NCBI GenBank assembly: GCA_029976065.1
Contig: JARKNV010000072.1
Coordinates: 1-64,000 of the forward strand
Direction: 5' to 3'
DNA from: Selenomonadales bacterium
Lineage (GTDB): Bacteria; Bacillota; Negativicutes; Sporomusales; UBA7701
Length of the DNA stretch: 64,000 nucleotides
This document shows, one piece after another, positions 16,443 to 24,795 of the stretch. Made by a program: the position numbers and the translations under genes. Under the pieces are notes generated by a model, which had not been told where the DNA came from, did no database searches, and saw only the letters and a list, made by a program, of their open reading frames with translations. The first letter of the stretch is position 1. Each line of letters opens with the position of its first letter.

Positions 16443-17749
16443 TTCGCGGCCTCCTTCTTCACGAACGTCTCAACCGTGAAGAAAAGCGCCAGCGTCCCGA
16501 CGACCATCCCGGCGAAGCACAGCCAGAAGGTCGAAGTGTAGGCCGCCACTGGGAACTTGCCGGCCACCTTGCCGTAGCCGTCGAGGATGGCGCCCATGTA
16601 CTGCTGGAAGAAGGCGCCGCCCACGAAATAGAAGAGATTGAACACGCCGATCGCCGTGCCCACCACCTTGCGCGGCAGGCGCTCGGTCAGGTGGGCGTAA
16701 TTGGTGATGTACGCCCCGCCGAACCCGCCCATCAGGAAACAGAACAGCGACATCGTCGTCTGGCTCCAGCCCGCCGGGCTGAGGGCGATATACAGCCAGC
16801 CCAGCGTATACACCGCCGCGCCGGCGATGACCACCTTCTTGCGGCTGTGCACCACCCGGTCGGACACCCAGCCGTGGATCGGGCAGCCGACGATCATGCC
16901 GATCGCCCACCACGACAGCACGTTCGACGCCGCCTGCTTCGTCCAGCCGAACGTATCCATCATGTACGGCACCGCCCACAGGCCCTGGAAACCCATCATC
17001 GGGCCGTAGACCGCGAACGCGTACACCGCCAGCCACGGGAAATTGCGGTTGGTCACCGCAATCTTGATCGCCTCGCCCAGCTTGATGCCCTCGTCGCGGG
17101 CCGCCTGGGCCGCGTCGACCCTGATGCCGTCCACCTCGTTCAGCGACGGCAGGCCCATATCCTGCGGCCGGTTGCGGACCAGCAGATACGTGGCCGCCGC
17201 CAGGATGACGGTGATCGCCCCCAGGTAGTAGAACGCCTCCCGCCAGCCGGTCATCGACACGAACTTCGCCAGCGGGGCGGCTGCCCCCAACGCGCCGATA
17301 TTGCCCACCGTCAGCAATATCCCCGTCAGCGTCGAGAACTCGTGGGTCCTGAACCACTGGGCCTGAATCTTCATCACCGGGATATACACGACCGCCACGC
17401 CGATCCCCATCATCACCCGGCCGGCGATCGCCCAGTCGTAGCTCTGCGCGATCCCGAACATCGCCGTGCCGATGCCGGCGACACAGAAAAAGATCGTCAC
17501 CGCCAGACGGGGCCCGAGGAAATCGGCGAAAATGCCGGAAGGAATCTGCATGGCGGCGTACGGATAGAAATAGGCCGCGGACAAAAGCCCCAGGCTGGCG
17601 GCGCTGATGTTGAACGCCTTCATCAGCTCGGGCGCGACCACCGCCGGCGCCACCCGGTCGAAGTACACGAAGAAATACACGAACCACAGCGTCACCAGGC
17701 AGACCCACCGATAGCTGAGAACCTTGGCCCTTTGCTGCTCGGTTACCAT
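16439..17749 (-). CDS. MFS transporter, organic anion type
   Basis: A 436-aa major facilitator with twelve predicted membrane helices. Helix 1 region YRWVCLVTLWFVYFFVYFDRVAPAVVAPEL, the loop 2-3 motif GIFADFLGPRLA and the middle loop between helices 6 and 7 are visible. It resembles the anion:cation symporter and sugar-phosphate antiporter branches. It is the first gene behind the sigma-54 promoter and is translationally coupled to the CoA-transferase, so it probably imports the acid the operon degrades. ATG at 17749 (six bases after GGGGG) is preferred over the ATG at 17755, which overlaps that site. Confidence 0.9.
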   Translation of the reverse strand: MVTEQQRAKVLSYRWVCLVTLWFVYFFVYFDRVAPAVVAPELMKAFNISAASLGLLSAAYFYPYAAMQIPSGIFADFLGPRLAVTIFFCVAGIGTAMFGIAQSYDWAIAGRVMMGIGVAVVYIPVMKIQAQWFRTHEFSTLTGILLTVGNIGALGAAAPLAKFVSMTGWREAFYYLGAITVILAAATYLLVRNRPQDMGLPSLNEVDGIRVDAAQAARDEGIKLGEAIKIAVTNRNFPWLAVYAFAVYGPMMGFQGLWAVPYMMDTFGWTKQAASNVLSWWAIGMIVGCPIHGWVSDRVVHSRKKVVIAGAAVYTLGWLYIALSPAGWSQTTMSLFCFLMGGFGGAYITNYAHLTERLPRKVVGTAIGVFNLFYFVGGAFFQQYMGAILDGYGKVAGKFPVAAYTSTFWLCFAGMVVGTLALFFTVETFVKKEAAK

Positions 17750-17794
17750 TGACATCCCCCTTCGCTATTTGCTTGACACCGTACTGGAAGAATC

Positions 17795-17812
17795 TGCAAA
17801 TACGGTGCCAAC
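17795..17812 (-). promoter_or_regulatory. Sigma-54 (-24/-12) promoter
   Basis: The minus strand reads TTGGCACCGTATTTGCA, with GG and GC exactly ten bases apart and nearly the full consensus TGGCAC-N5-TTGC. It lies about 45 bases upstream of the MFS start and just downstream of a gene for a sigma-54 activator. It should drive the MFS, CoA-transferase, dehydratase-like and dehydrogenase genes. Confidence 0.92.
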
Positions 17813-17875
17813 AAGGGGAATGCCGCCGCAGGCCCGCGGCTGTGCGAAAAATCACAACCCCGCGCCCCGGCCGGC

Positions 17876-17891
17876 GTTGCGTCGCCGCAAC
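17876..17891. promoter_or_regulatory. Candidate upstream activator site
   Basis: The inverted repeat GTTGCG-TCGC-CGCAAC lies between the activator's stop codon and the -24/-12 promoter, about 65 bases from the -24 element. That is a normal distance for an enhancer site bound by a Fis-type helix-turn-helix. No second copy was found upstream of etfB. Confidence 0.45.
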
Positions 17892-17912
17892 AGAGTCGTC
17901 TGCCTGTCAGTT

Positions 17913-20027
17913 TTACCTGTTGATATCCTGCGGCGGCTGTTGCGGCAATTCAACACCCGTCCTGATCTTATGCTTCTCCGCCTTTCGCAGCAGCGTCGAA
18001 GGATCGATCCCCAGGGCCCGCGCCGCCTGGCGGAGGCTCTTCGCCGACCGTAGCGCCTGCTCGATCACATCCTTCTCCACCATCTCCAAAACACTTTTCA
18101 GCGGCAGCACCGGCCCGCGCACGGTTGCGGCCGGCGCCGGCGCCGGCCGCCGGAAACTGCCGGGCAGCTCCTCGAAAGCGATGATCTCCTGGCGCGACGT
18201 TATCACCATCCGCTCCAGCACATTGATGAGCTCGCGGACGTTCCCCGGCCAGGGATAACATGTAAACGCCTCGATAACCTCGGCGGAAAGCTTCTTGTCG
18301 GTCTTGTACTTGGCATTCATCTTGGCGAGAAACTCGGCCGTCAGCGCCGCGATGTCCTCGGGCCGCTCCCGTAGCGGCGGCACGTACAGCGGCACGATAT
18401 TTATGCGGTAAAACAGGTCCTCGCGGAAGCGGCCGGCCTTGACCTCCTCCTCCAGGTTGCGGTTGGTCGCGAACAGCAGCCGCGCGTCGAACTTCACCGG
18501 CCGGCTGCCGCCGACCTTGAAAAACTCCTGGTCCTGCAGCGCGTGCAGCAGCTTCGCCTGGATGCTGCCCGGCAGCTCGCCGATTTCGTCCAGAAACAGC
18601 GTCCCGCCGGCGGCGATCTCGAACACCCCCGGCTTGCCGCCGCGTCGCGCGCCGGTGAACGCCCCCTCCGTATAGCCGAACAGCTCCGACTCCAGCAGCG
18701 TCTCGGGAATAGCCGCGCAGTTTATCTTGATGAACGGGCCGCTCCGGCGGGCGCTGCTGGCGTGGATGTAATTCGCCAGCACCTCCTTGCCCACCCCCGA
18801 TTCCCCCTGCACCAGCACCGGCGTATCCACCGCCGCCACCCGCAGGGCCAGGTCGTACACCCGCTCCATCGCGCTGCTGCGGAACGTCCCGCCCGGCGAC
18901 GCCGCCTCCGTTTTGAGGCGGGCGAGCTCGGAATAATACATCTCCTTGAGGCGGTTGACCTCCTCCAGCTCCTGCTTGAGGGACGATAGCGCCGACAGAT
19001 CGCGCACATTGGTCACGATCCGCACCACCGCGCCGTTCTCGTCGAAAACCGGCGTGCCGGTCAGCGCCACCTGCCGGCCGTTCACCAGGCAGGAAACCGA
19101 GCACGGCTTGCGGTCCTGGCGCACCTTGGCCGCCACCTGCGCCCCCAGATGATGCCCCCGCCCCACCTCGCCGCCCGCCGGCGGATTCAGCCCCAGCAGC
19201 TTCACCGTCGCCGCGTTCACCTTGCGGATCGCGCCGTCGCCGTCCGTCACCAGGATGCCGTCGTACGAGCAGCTGATAACCGCGTCCAGCTCCTTGCAAA
19301 GCTGCTTCACCACCCCCAGCTCGTCGGCCAGGCTCTCGATCTCGCTGAACGGCTGGAAAGACGCCACCGCGCCGATGATATCGCGGCCGTCCACCACCGG
19401 GGAGGCGTGGGCGATATACGTATTGCCGTTGATCGTATTCTTGTAATTGCGGATCGCCCGGCCGGTCGCCAGCACGCCGATCACGGCGCAGTTCGGGATG
19501 AAATCCGACACGTCGCCGCCGACCACCTGCGCCGCCTTCAGGCGGAGGATGCCCTCCGCCGCCGGGTTCACGAACGTGATGTACCCCGTGGTATTCACCG
19601 CCACGATGCCGTGGGGCGTCGCCTCCAGCACCGCCTTCAGCTCCTCGCGGGCGTGCACGAACGTCGTCTTGAAGCCGCGGATGATATCGCTCTTCGTCAG
19701 CATCCCCACGAGATTGCCGCCCGTGTCCACCACCGGCAGCCGCTTCTGGGGAAAACCGCACGTCTCCTCCAACTGCGTATCGTCGCGGATGCACGTGACC
19801 TCCCGCTGCATCAGCTCCCGCACCGGCAGGCCCAGCTTGCCGCCGTCGGCCACCACCTGAAAAAGGTGCTTCACCGTGAACAGGCCGCACACCCGGCCCA
19901 CGGCATTCACCACCGGGACGCCCTTCACCTTATGTTTCCGCAGCAACTGGACGGCCTCGGCCACCGAAACCCACTCCGCGACCGTCAGCACCTCGCGGGT
20001 CATAACGTCCTTCACCAGCATCCGCAC
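17913..20027 (-). CDS. Sigma-54-dependent activator with CBS and PAS domains
   Basis: A 704-aa enhancer-binding protein. Two CBS domains (about residues 1-60 and 68-125: DVMTREVLTVAEW, LPVVDTGGNLVGMLTKSDI) are followed by two PAS domains (about 130-235 and 245-355) and the AAA+ domain (about 370-610) with Walker A GESGVGKE, the sigma-54 contact loop GAFTGA and arginine-rich sensor motifs. A C-terminal Fis-type helix-turn-helix (SLRQAARALGIDPSTLLRKAEKHKI) ends it. CBS pairs usually bind adenosyl nucleotides, so input may be energy or CoA-ester status. It sits directly upstream of the operon it most likely controls. The start is GTG at 20027, with an ATG at 20021 as alternative. Confidence 0.94.
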   Translation of the reverse strand: MRMLVKDVMTREVLTVAEWVSVAEAVQLLRKHKVKGVPVVNAVGRVCGLFTVKHLFQVVADGGKLGLPVRELMQREVTCIRDDTQLEETCGFPQKRLPVVDTGGNLVGMLTKSDIIRGFKTTFVHAREELKAVLEATPHGIVAVNTTGYITFVNPAAEGILRLKAAQVVGGDVSDFIPNCAVIGVLATGRAIRNYKNTINGNTYIAHASPVVDGRDIIGAVASFQPFSEIESLADELGVVKQLCKELDAVISCSYDGILVTDGDGAIRKVNAATVKLLGLNPPAGGEVGRGHHLGAQVAAKVRQDRKPCSVSCLVNGRQVALTGTPVFDENGAVVRIVTNVRDLSALSSLKQELEEVNRLKEMYYSELARLKTEAASPGGTFRSSAMERVYDLALRVAAVDTPVLVQGESGVGKEVLANYIHASSARRSGPFIKINCAAIPETLLESELFGYTEGAFTGARRGGKPGVFEIAAGGTLFLDEIGELPGSIQAKLLHALQDQEFFKVGGSRPVKFDARLLFATNRNLEEEVKAGRFREDLFYRINIVPLYVPPLRERPEDIAALTAEFLAKMNAKYKTDKKLSAEVIEAFTCYPWPGNVRELINVLERMVITSRQEIIAFEELPGSFRRPAPAPAATVRGPVLPLKSVLEMVEKDVIEQALRSAKSLRQAARALGIDPSTLLRKAEKHKIRTGVELPQQPPQDINR

Positions 20028-20104
20028 CCCGTCCTCTCCGCAAGCTTGACATTAAAATGTATTCTGTCAAGCGTTGGAATAGCACAACAGATGCCGGCGA
20101 CGGG

Positions 20105-21298
20105 CTACTTATCCTCTTTCAGCCTGGCGATGATCGCCGGGATGACCTCGTACAGGTCGCCGACGATGCCGTAATGGGCCACCTTGAAAATCGGCGCGTC
20201 CGGATCCTTGTTGATCGCCACGATCATATCCGACGTCTGCATCCCGGCCAGATGCTGGATCGCCCCCGAAATGCCGCACGCGAAATAAATCTTCGGCCCG
20301 ACCGTCTTGCCCGTCTGCCCCACCTGGTGGGGATACGGCTTCCAACCCGCGTCCACCGCCGCGCGCGACGCGCCCACCGTGCCGCCCAGCGCGTCCGCCA
20401 GGTCCTGGATCAGCTTGAACCCCTCCGGGTTGCCCAGGCCGCGGCCGCCGGACACGATGATCTCCGCGTCCTCCAGGTTGCAGCTCGTCGTGCACACCTG
20501 GATAACGTCCTCCAGCCTCGTGCGCACATCCGCCTCCGCCAGCGCGATCTCCTCGCGCACCAGCGCGCCGCTCCGGCCGTAATCGGGCTGCGGCTTCTTG
20601 AACACCTTCGGCCGCACCGTCCCCATCTGCGGACGACGGTCCGGGCAGAAAATCGTCGCCATGATATTGCCGCCGAACGCCGGGCGCGTCCACGCCACCA
20701 GCCGCGTCTCCGGGTCGATGCTCAGCCCCGTGCAGTCGGCCGTCAGGCCGGTCTTCACCCGCGCCGCCACGCGCGGCCCCAGGTCGCGGCCGTCGTTCGT
20801 CGCCCCCAGCAGTATCACCGACGGGTGATGCTTCGCGATCAGCGCCGTAAACGCCGCCGCGTAGCCGTCGGTGCTGTAATCCTTCAACAGCGCGTGCTCC
20901 ACCAGATACACCTTGTCGGCGCCGCAGGCGAAAACCTCCTTCGCCAGCCCGGCCACGCCGTCGCCGATCACCACCCCGGCCAACTCCTCGCCCAGCTCGT
21001 CGGCCAGCTTGCGGCCCTCGCCGACAAGCTCCAGCGACACATTGCGGATATGGCCGCCGCGCTGCTCGATGAACACCCACACGCCGCTCGCCGCCACGCC
21101 GGCCTCCCGCTTCGCCCCGGCCGCCGGAGCATCCGACACGATCGCTCCCACCGGGCAGCTCTCCAAACACGCCCCGCACCCCGTACAGGCGTCCGTAATC
21201 CTCGCCTTGCCGTTCTCCAGCACGATCGCCCCGAACGGGCAGGTGCCGACGCACGCGCCGCAGCCGACGCATTCTTCCGTCTTTATCTTAATCGCCAT
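20105..21298 (-). CDS. etfA: Electron-transfer flavoprotein alpha subunit with N-terminal ferredoxin domain
   Basis: A 397-aa EtfA. Residues 1-60 form a two-cluster ferredoxin domain ([16 protein letters not shown] and [16 protein letters not shown]). The ETF alpha domain follows, and the FAD-binding C-terminal domain ends with [37 protein letters not shown] and [19 protein letters not shown]. Ferredoxin-fused EtfA is known from anaerobes such as the caffeyl-CoA reductase complex, where ETF and an acyl-CoA dehydrogenase bifurcate electrons between the acyl-CoA and ferredoxin. It lies 16 bases after etfB. Together with the nearby dehydrogenase it suggests electron bifurcation or confurcation, which is not provable from sequence alone. 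Confidence 0.95.
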   Translation of the reverse strand: MAIKIKTEECVGCGACVGTCPFGAIVLENGKARITDACTGCGACLESCPVGAIVSDAPAAGAKREAGVAASGVWVFIEQRGGHIRNVSLELVGEGRKLADELGEELAGVVIGDGVAGLAKEVFACGADKVYLVEHALLKDYSTDGYAAAFTALIAKHHPSVILLGATNDGRDLGPRVAARVKTGLTADCTGLSIDPETRLVAWTRPAFGGNIMATIFCPDRRPQMGTVRPKVFKKPQPDYGRSGALVREEIALAEADVRTRLEDVIQVCTTSCNLEDAEIIVSGGRGLGNPEGFKLIQDLADALGGTVGASRAAVDAGWKPYPHQVGQTGKTVGPKIYFACGISGAIQHLAGMQTSDMIVAINKDPDAPIFKVAHYGIVGDLYEVIPAIIARLKEDK

Positions 21299-21314
21299 TA
21301 TTTCCGCTCCTCCC

Positions 21315-22097
21315 CTAAACGATCTTCAATTCCCGCAGTCTATCCACCAGGGCGGCGGCCGCCTCGCGCGGCTCGCCCTCGATGATCTCGCCGTTCACCT
21401 GGCGCTGCGGGGTAAAAATGCGCTTCACCTTCGTCGGCGAGCCGTTCAGGCCGAGGCAGTCGGGGTCCACGTTCAGATCGGCCGCCGTCCACACCGGAAT
21501 CTCCGCCCGGTTGGCCTTCATCGTCCCCTTCACCGTCGGGTAGCGGGGCTCCAGCAGCGTCTTGATGATCGTCACCACCGCCGGCAGCTTCGTCGAAACC
21601 ACGTCGTAGCCCTCGTCATTCTCGCGGTTCACCTTCAGCCGGTCGCCGTCGACCTCCACGCTCGCCGCGTACGTCACCTGCGTCATGCCGAGGTGCTCGG
21701 CCATCTCCGGCCCCACTTGGGCCGTATCGCCGTCGATCGCCTGCTTGCCGCACAGGATCAGGTCGACGCTGCCCAGCTTGCGGACCGCCGCCGCCAGCGT
21801 GTAAGAAGTCGCCAGCGTATCCGCGCCGCCGAACGCCCGGTCGCTAACCAGCACCGCCGCGTCCGCGCCCATCGCCAGGCACTCCTTCAGCGCGTCCTTC
21901 GCCTGGGGCGGGCCCATGCTGATAACCGTCACCCGGCCGCCGTGCTTCTCCTTCAGCTGCAGGCCGATCTCCAGCGCGAACTTGTCGAAGGGGTTGACGA
22001 TGCTCGGCACCCCCTGCCTGATGAGCGTATTCGTTACCGGGTCGATCTTCACCTCGGTCGTATCGGGCACCTGTTTCACGCACACCACTATTTCCAT
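21315..22097 (-). CDS. etfB: Electron-transfer flavoprotein beta subunit
   Basis: A 260-aa EtfB, partner of the ferredoxin-fused EtfA. It has the family opening (MEIVVCVKQVPDTTEVKIDP), VISMGPPQAKDALKECLAMGADAAVLVSDRAFGGADTLATSYT (conserved nucleotide-binding region) and ILCGKQAIDGDTAQVGPEMAEHLG. ETF beta carries the second flavin and contacts the dehydrogenase. GGGAGG lies seven bases before the ATG. It is the first gene of an etfBA pair, followed on the same strand by the sigma-54 activator, so etfBA, the activator and the acyl-CoA operon form one functional block. Confidence 0.95.
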   Translation of the reverse strand: MEIVVCVKQVPDTTEVKIDPVTNTLIRQGVPSIVNPFDKFALEIGLQLKEKHGGRVTVISMGPPQAKDALKECLAMGADAAVLVSDRAFGGADTLATSYTLAAAVRKLGSVDLILCGKQAIDGDTAQVGPEMAEHLGMTQVTYAASVEVDGDRLKVNRENDEGYDVVSTKLPAVVTIIKTLLEPRYPTVKGTMKANRAEIPVWTAADLNVDPDCLGLNGSPTKVKRIFTPQRQVNGEIIEGEPREAAAALVDRLRELKIV

Positions 22098-22201
22098 GCT
22101 ATATCCTCCCTGCTTTCGATAATGTCGTTATCGGTATTGCCGCGTTTCTGCCGTCAATCCCTCCGCTCCCCCGGGCTTTGACCCGGTTCTTCCCAAATAT
22201 A

Positions 22202-22215
22202 TTTTGCATGCAAAA
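22202..22215. promoter_or_regulatory. Perfect palindrome upstream of etfBA
   Basis: TTTTGCATGCAAAA is a 14-base perfect palindrome 105 bases upstream of etfB, in AT-rich DNA, and is an operator candidate. In the same 377-base gap (22098-22474), the minus strand at 22293-22279 has GG-N10-GC in TGGTATGATGAATGC, a weak sigma-54 resemblance. A CCGGG hairpin lies at about 22172-22187. Confidence 0.4.
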
Positions 22216-22400
22216 CATATTACGCAGCATTATTTCGCCTCAAGCAAAAAAAATCCTCTTTTTACCGGCAAAATTCTAGCATTCATCATACCAGCCCCCA
22301 AACCGCAACATTAAGCCCTTCCGCCGCCCCTTCCGGCGCGTTGCGCGGCGCCAACGCAAGCCGCGATCCCCGCCCGCGCCGTTGCACCCCGGCAACACTG

Positions 22401-22429
22401 TTGCGACCGGGCAAAAGGCCGAGTATATT
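22401..22429 (+). promoter_or_regulatory. Promoter of the methyltransferase gene
   Basis: TTGCGA (22401-22406) and TATATT (22424-22429) are separated by 17 bases, about 45 bases ahead of the chosen start codon. Confidence 0.6.
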
Positions 22430-22474
22430 ACGCCCCGTTATGGCGATAATGAAAAGAGACTGGGAGGAAGGGGC

Positions 22475-23059
22475 ATGGCTTTTATCGGCAAATTCATCGG
22501 CCGGCTGCTGGGCGGGGGCGACAGGGCGCTTCACGACTGGGTGATAGCCCTCCTCGAAATCCAGCCGGGCGACACCATCCTGGAGATCGGCTGCGGTCCC
22601 GGTGCGGCGATGAAGAGAATCCTCAAAACCCGCAGGAACCTTTTCGTGGCGGGTGTGGACCCTTCCGAAGCCGCCGTCGAGCATGCGTGGCGGAGAAACG
22701 CCCGCGCCATCAGGGCAGGGCAGGCAATGCTGGTGCAGACCGATATCGCCCGCGGCCTGCCCGCCTTCGCCGTGCCCTTCGCCAGGGCGGTGGCGGTAAA
22801 TGCGGCCTTCCTGGACGACAAGGCGACTGATATCTTGAAAGTAGTCAGGAAGACGCTCGCGCCGGGCGGCAAGATAGCGGTGGCGGTATGTCCGCCGGAA
22901 AAAGAGACGAGCGAAGCCTACGTCCGCTTGCTCGGCAAGGAAATCCGCCGCCAGCTCGAAGTAGCAGGGTTCGCGACCGTCAGGCTGCACGAAAAAATCC
23001 TCGACTCGTCAGCCGCCGTCTGCGTGACGGGGATGAATCCGACCAGCGGCAAAAAATAA
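22475..23059 (+). CDS. Class I SAM-dependent methyltransferase
   Basis: A 194-aa Rossmann-fold methyltransferase. Motif I is ILEIGCGPGAAMKRIL (about residues 35-50), the acidic residue of motif II is in VAGVDPSEAAVEHA, and motif post-II/III TDIARGLPAF and LAPGGKIAVAV follow. These bind S-adenosylmethionine; the methyl acceptor cannot be told. The frame is open for 31 more codons, but ATG at 22475 follows GGGAGGAAGGGG and removes an unlikely extension that would overlap the promoter. It is a single gene with its own terminator. Confidence 0.88.
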   Translation: MAFIGKFIGRLLGGGDRALHDWVIALLEIQPGDTILEIGCGPGAAMKRILKTRRNLFVAGVDPSEAAVEHAWRRNARAIRAGQAMLVQTDIARGLPAFAVPFARAVAVNAAFLDDKATDILKVVRKTLAPGGKIAVAVCPPEKETSEAYVRLLGKEIRRQLEVAGFATVRLHEKILDSSAAVCVTGMNPTSGKK

Positions 23060-23085
23060 GCACCCGTTGTGGGTGCTTTTTTTTT
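23059..23085 (+). terminator. Terminator of the methyltransferase gene
   Basis: The stem AGCACCC / GGGTGCT is followed by nine or more Ts, directly at the stop codon. Confidence 0.85.
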
Positions 23086-23119
23086 CTTCGGGCGGCGGGA
23101 GCAGGCTTTGAGGCATTCC

Positions 23120-23454
23120 GGGGGCCGGCTTATCCCGGCGTTTGGGTTCGCCCCCCGCTCCGCCGGCGGACTTACTAGCAGGGCAACGACTCACGCGAAA
23201 GTAAACTTTCGGTTCGCTGTTGCCCTGCATAGCGACTCGCACAAACCGCCTTCACTTAACGCTCGGCGTTTTGGCTCGCTGCTAATCTCGTCGCCGACAG
23301 CACCGCACCACCGCCCGAATCGCATCCGGCTTAGCGGGCGGTTCTCGCCGCCGTCCATGGCGGCTCGTGCGGTGCTGTTACCGGCTCCCTCGCTAAGTAG
23401 CGGCCGCCGCCTCGCTTGAAGGGGGCAGCACCCAAAGCCGGGGACGCCGGCCTC
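23120..23454. repeat. Large structured intergenic element F (about 335 nt)
   Basis: A noncoding block with imperfect terminal inverted repeats of about 35 bases: left GGGGCCGGCTTATCCCGGCG then TTTGGGTTCG, right the complement of GAGGCCGGCGTCCCCGGC then TTTGGGTGC. Inside are perfect long stems: GCAGGGCAAC / GTTGCCCTGC (about 23176-23229), CGAAAGT / ACTTTCG, the twelve-base ACAGCACCGCAC / GTGCGGTGCTGT (about 23298-23383), and CCGCCCG / CGGGCGG. A GCCGTCCATGGCGGC hairpin shares its ATGGAC loop (complement) with element E. It folds as a multibranched cruciform and has no coding potential. Confidence 0.75.
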
Positions 23455-23527
23455 TAGCATGGTTAGAGGATTTCTATATCCGCGCGAAGAAACTAATCCT
23501 GCCTGTTAATTCAAGGGAGAGCAAGCG

Positions 23528-23893
23528 ATGGAAGTTAATTCGAAATTCATCGAACTCGAAAATGAAATAATGAAAATGCTTTTGGAAGGCCAAAATGATA
23601 CTTTTGCAATTCTCCGTCGCCAATACTCAAACTCTACTGTGGCATCACGAGAATTTTCAAGTGTAGGCTTTTTTATATCATTTAGTGTTCCAGAAGATAT
23701 TGATAAACTGCAAGAAAAAGAGTCTTTTCACCTTGGCGGGGTTACAGGACAAATCAACGGAGTTACTAATGGCGTAGGATTTATTCTATATATAAGAAAC
23801 GGCGTAATAAAACTTCTAGAGGGTTATACATACGGTGAAGAAAAATGGCCTGAAAAGTTAACTGAATACAAATTATACCGATTGCAAGATTAA
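23528..23893 (+). CDS. Unknown 121-aa protein, AT-rich orphan
   Basis: A small gene with AAGGGAGAGCAAGCG before its ATG. It is much AT-richer than the genes on both sides, which suggests acquisition. The product is soluble, with an amphipathic N-terminal helix (SKFIELENEIMKMLLEG) and a beta-rich C-terminal half (HLGGVTGQINGVTNGVGFIL, VIKLLEGYTYGEEKWPE). It has no signal peptide, membrane segment or cysteine. Its size and shape would suit an immunity-type protein of a polymorphic toxin, but no toxin gene is nearby and I do not recognise the family. It lies between structured element F and the convergent sirtuin gene. Confidence 0.7.
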   Translation: MEVNSKFIELENEIMKMLLEGQNDTFAILRRQYSNSTVASREFSSVGFFISFSVPEDIDKLQEKESFHLGGVTGQINGVTNGVGFILYIRNGVIKLLEGYTYGEEKWPEKLTEYKLYRLQD

Positions 23894-23931
23894 TGGCCAC
23901 AAGCCTGTCTTTGTAAAGCGATACAAACTTC

Positions 23932-23953
23932 AAGCACCCCTTACGGGGTGCTT
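23932..23953. terminator. Shared terminator overlapping the sirtuin stop codon
   Basis: The stem AAGCACCCC / GGGGTGCTT with a TTAC loop serves the plus-strand orphan gene (TTTTCTTC follows). The minus-strand sirtuin gene's last codons and its stop (23943-23941) form half of the hairpin. Confidence 0.75.
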
Positions 23954-24690
23954 TTCTTCTCCCTAATATACTCCACAACCTTGGCCAGCGTCTCCCCTAC
24001 CGGCGCGCTTATCCTCAGCGCCGCCCGGTCGTCGTAGCCCGTCGCGTCGCGGTTGACGATCGCGAACCGGCCCACGGCCAGGGGTATTTCCGCCGCCGGA
24101 TAGACGGTCAGGCTGGTGCCCACCACCAGCGCGAAGTCGCTGCGGAACGCCTCCTGCTGGGCGGCGGCGAAATCGGCCGCCATGCGGTCGCCGAACAGCA
24201 CCACCGCCGGCCGCAGCACCGCCTGGCAGCACGGCGAGAGCGGCACCTCCGTCCCCGCGGCCAACTGCTCCCGCAGCACCGCCGCCGGGAACTCGTCCTT
24301 GCAGGCCATACAGCGGCAGGACGTCAGGTTGCCATGCACCTCGAACACCCGCTTCGACCCGGCCTGCTGGTGGAGGCCGTCGATATTCTGGGTCACCACC
24401 GCCCTAAGCTTCCCGAGGCGGCTCAGCTCGGCCAGCGCCTCATGCCCCCTGTTGGGCAGCTTGCCGGCCACCACATTTTCCATTTCCCGCCAGTAGCGGT
24501 AGAAAAGCGCCGGGTCGGTGCGCAGCGTGCGCGTCGACAGCAGCTCGGGGTCGATCTTCTCCCACAGCCCCGACCCGGGGCTGCGGAAATCGGGTATGCC
24601 GCTCTCCGTCGAAATGCCCGCCCCCGTAAAGGCGATGGCGTAATTCGCCCCCATCAGCAGCTCGCCCAGCGCGGCAATTTTGGTCTTCAT
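23941..24690 (-). CDS. cobB: NAD-dependent protein deacylase (sirtuin)
   Basis: A 249-aa Sir2-family enzyme that removes acyl groups from lysine using NAD. Visible are the NAD-binding GAGIS.ESGIPDFR motif (FTGAGISTESGIPDFRSP), the catalytic TQNIDGLH and VFEVHGNL (general-base histidine), the zinc cysteines CRCMAC and PCC, and VVGTSLTVYPAAEIP. The long open frame extends far upstream in another context, but the ATG at 24690 gives the normal bacterial length and removes a sequence antisense to the next gene. GAAGGG precedes it. It is divergent from a hydroxyacyl-CoA dehydrogenase gene, and a link to acyl-CoA-derived lysine acylation is conceivable but unproven. Confidence 0.92.
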   Translation of the reverse strand: MKTKIAALGELLMGANYAIAFTGAGISTESGIPDFRSPGSGLWEKIDPELLSTRTLRTDPALFYRYWREMENVVAGKLPNRGHEALAELSRLGKLRAVVTQNIDGLHQQAGSKRVFEVHGNLTSCRCMACKDEFPAAVLREQLAAGTEVPLSPCCQAVLRPAVVLFGDRMAADFAAAQQEAFRSDFALVVGTSLTVYPAAEIPLAVGRFAIVNRDATGYDDRAALRISAPVGETLAKVVEYIREKKSTP

Positions 24691-24795
24691 AATATCCCTT
24701 CTTCCCCCTTTGCGGCACCCGGGCAGGAAAAACGTCCCTTGCGTCAAAAGGTTATCCTTCAAGAACCAAACCACGCATCCGGGGAGGTTGCCGCA

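Noticed and set aside
22286..22990. Minus-strand 234-aa frame opposite the methyltransferase
   Set aside because: It is a shadow frame; the plus strand carries the complete methyltransferase motifs, a promoter and a terminator.
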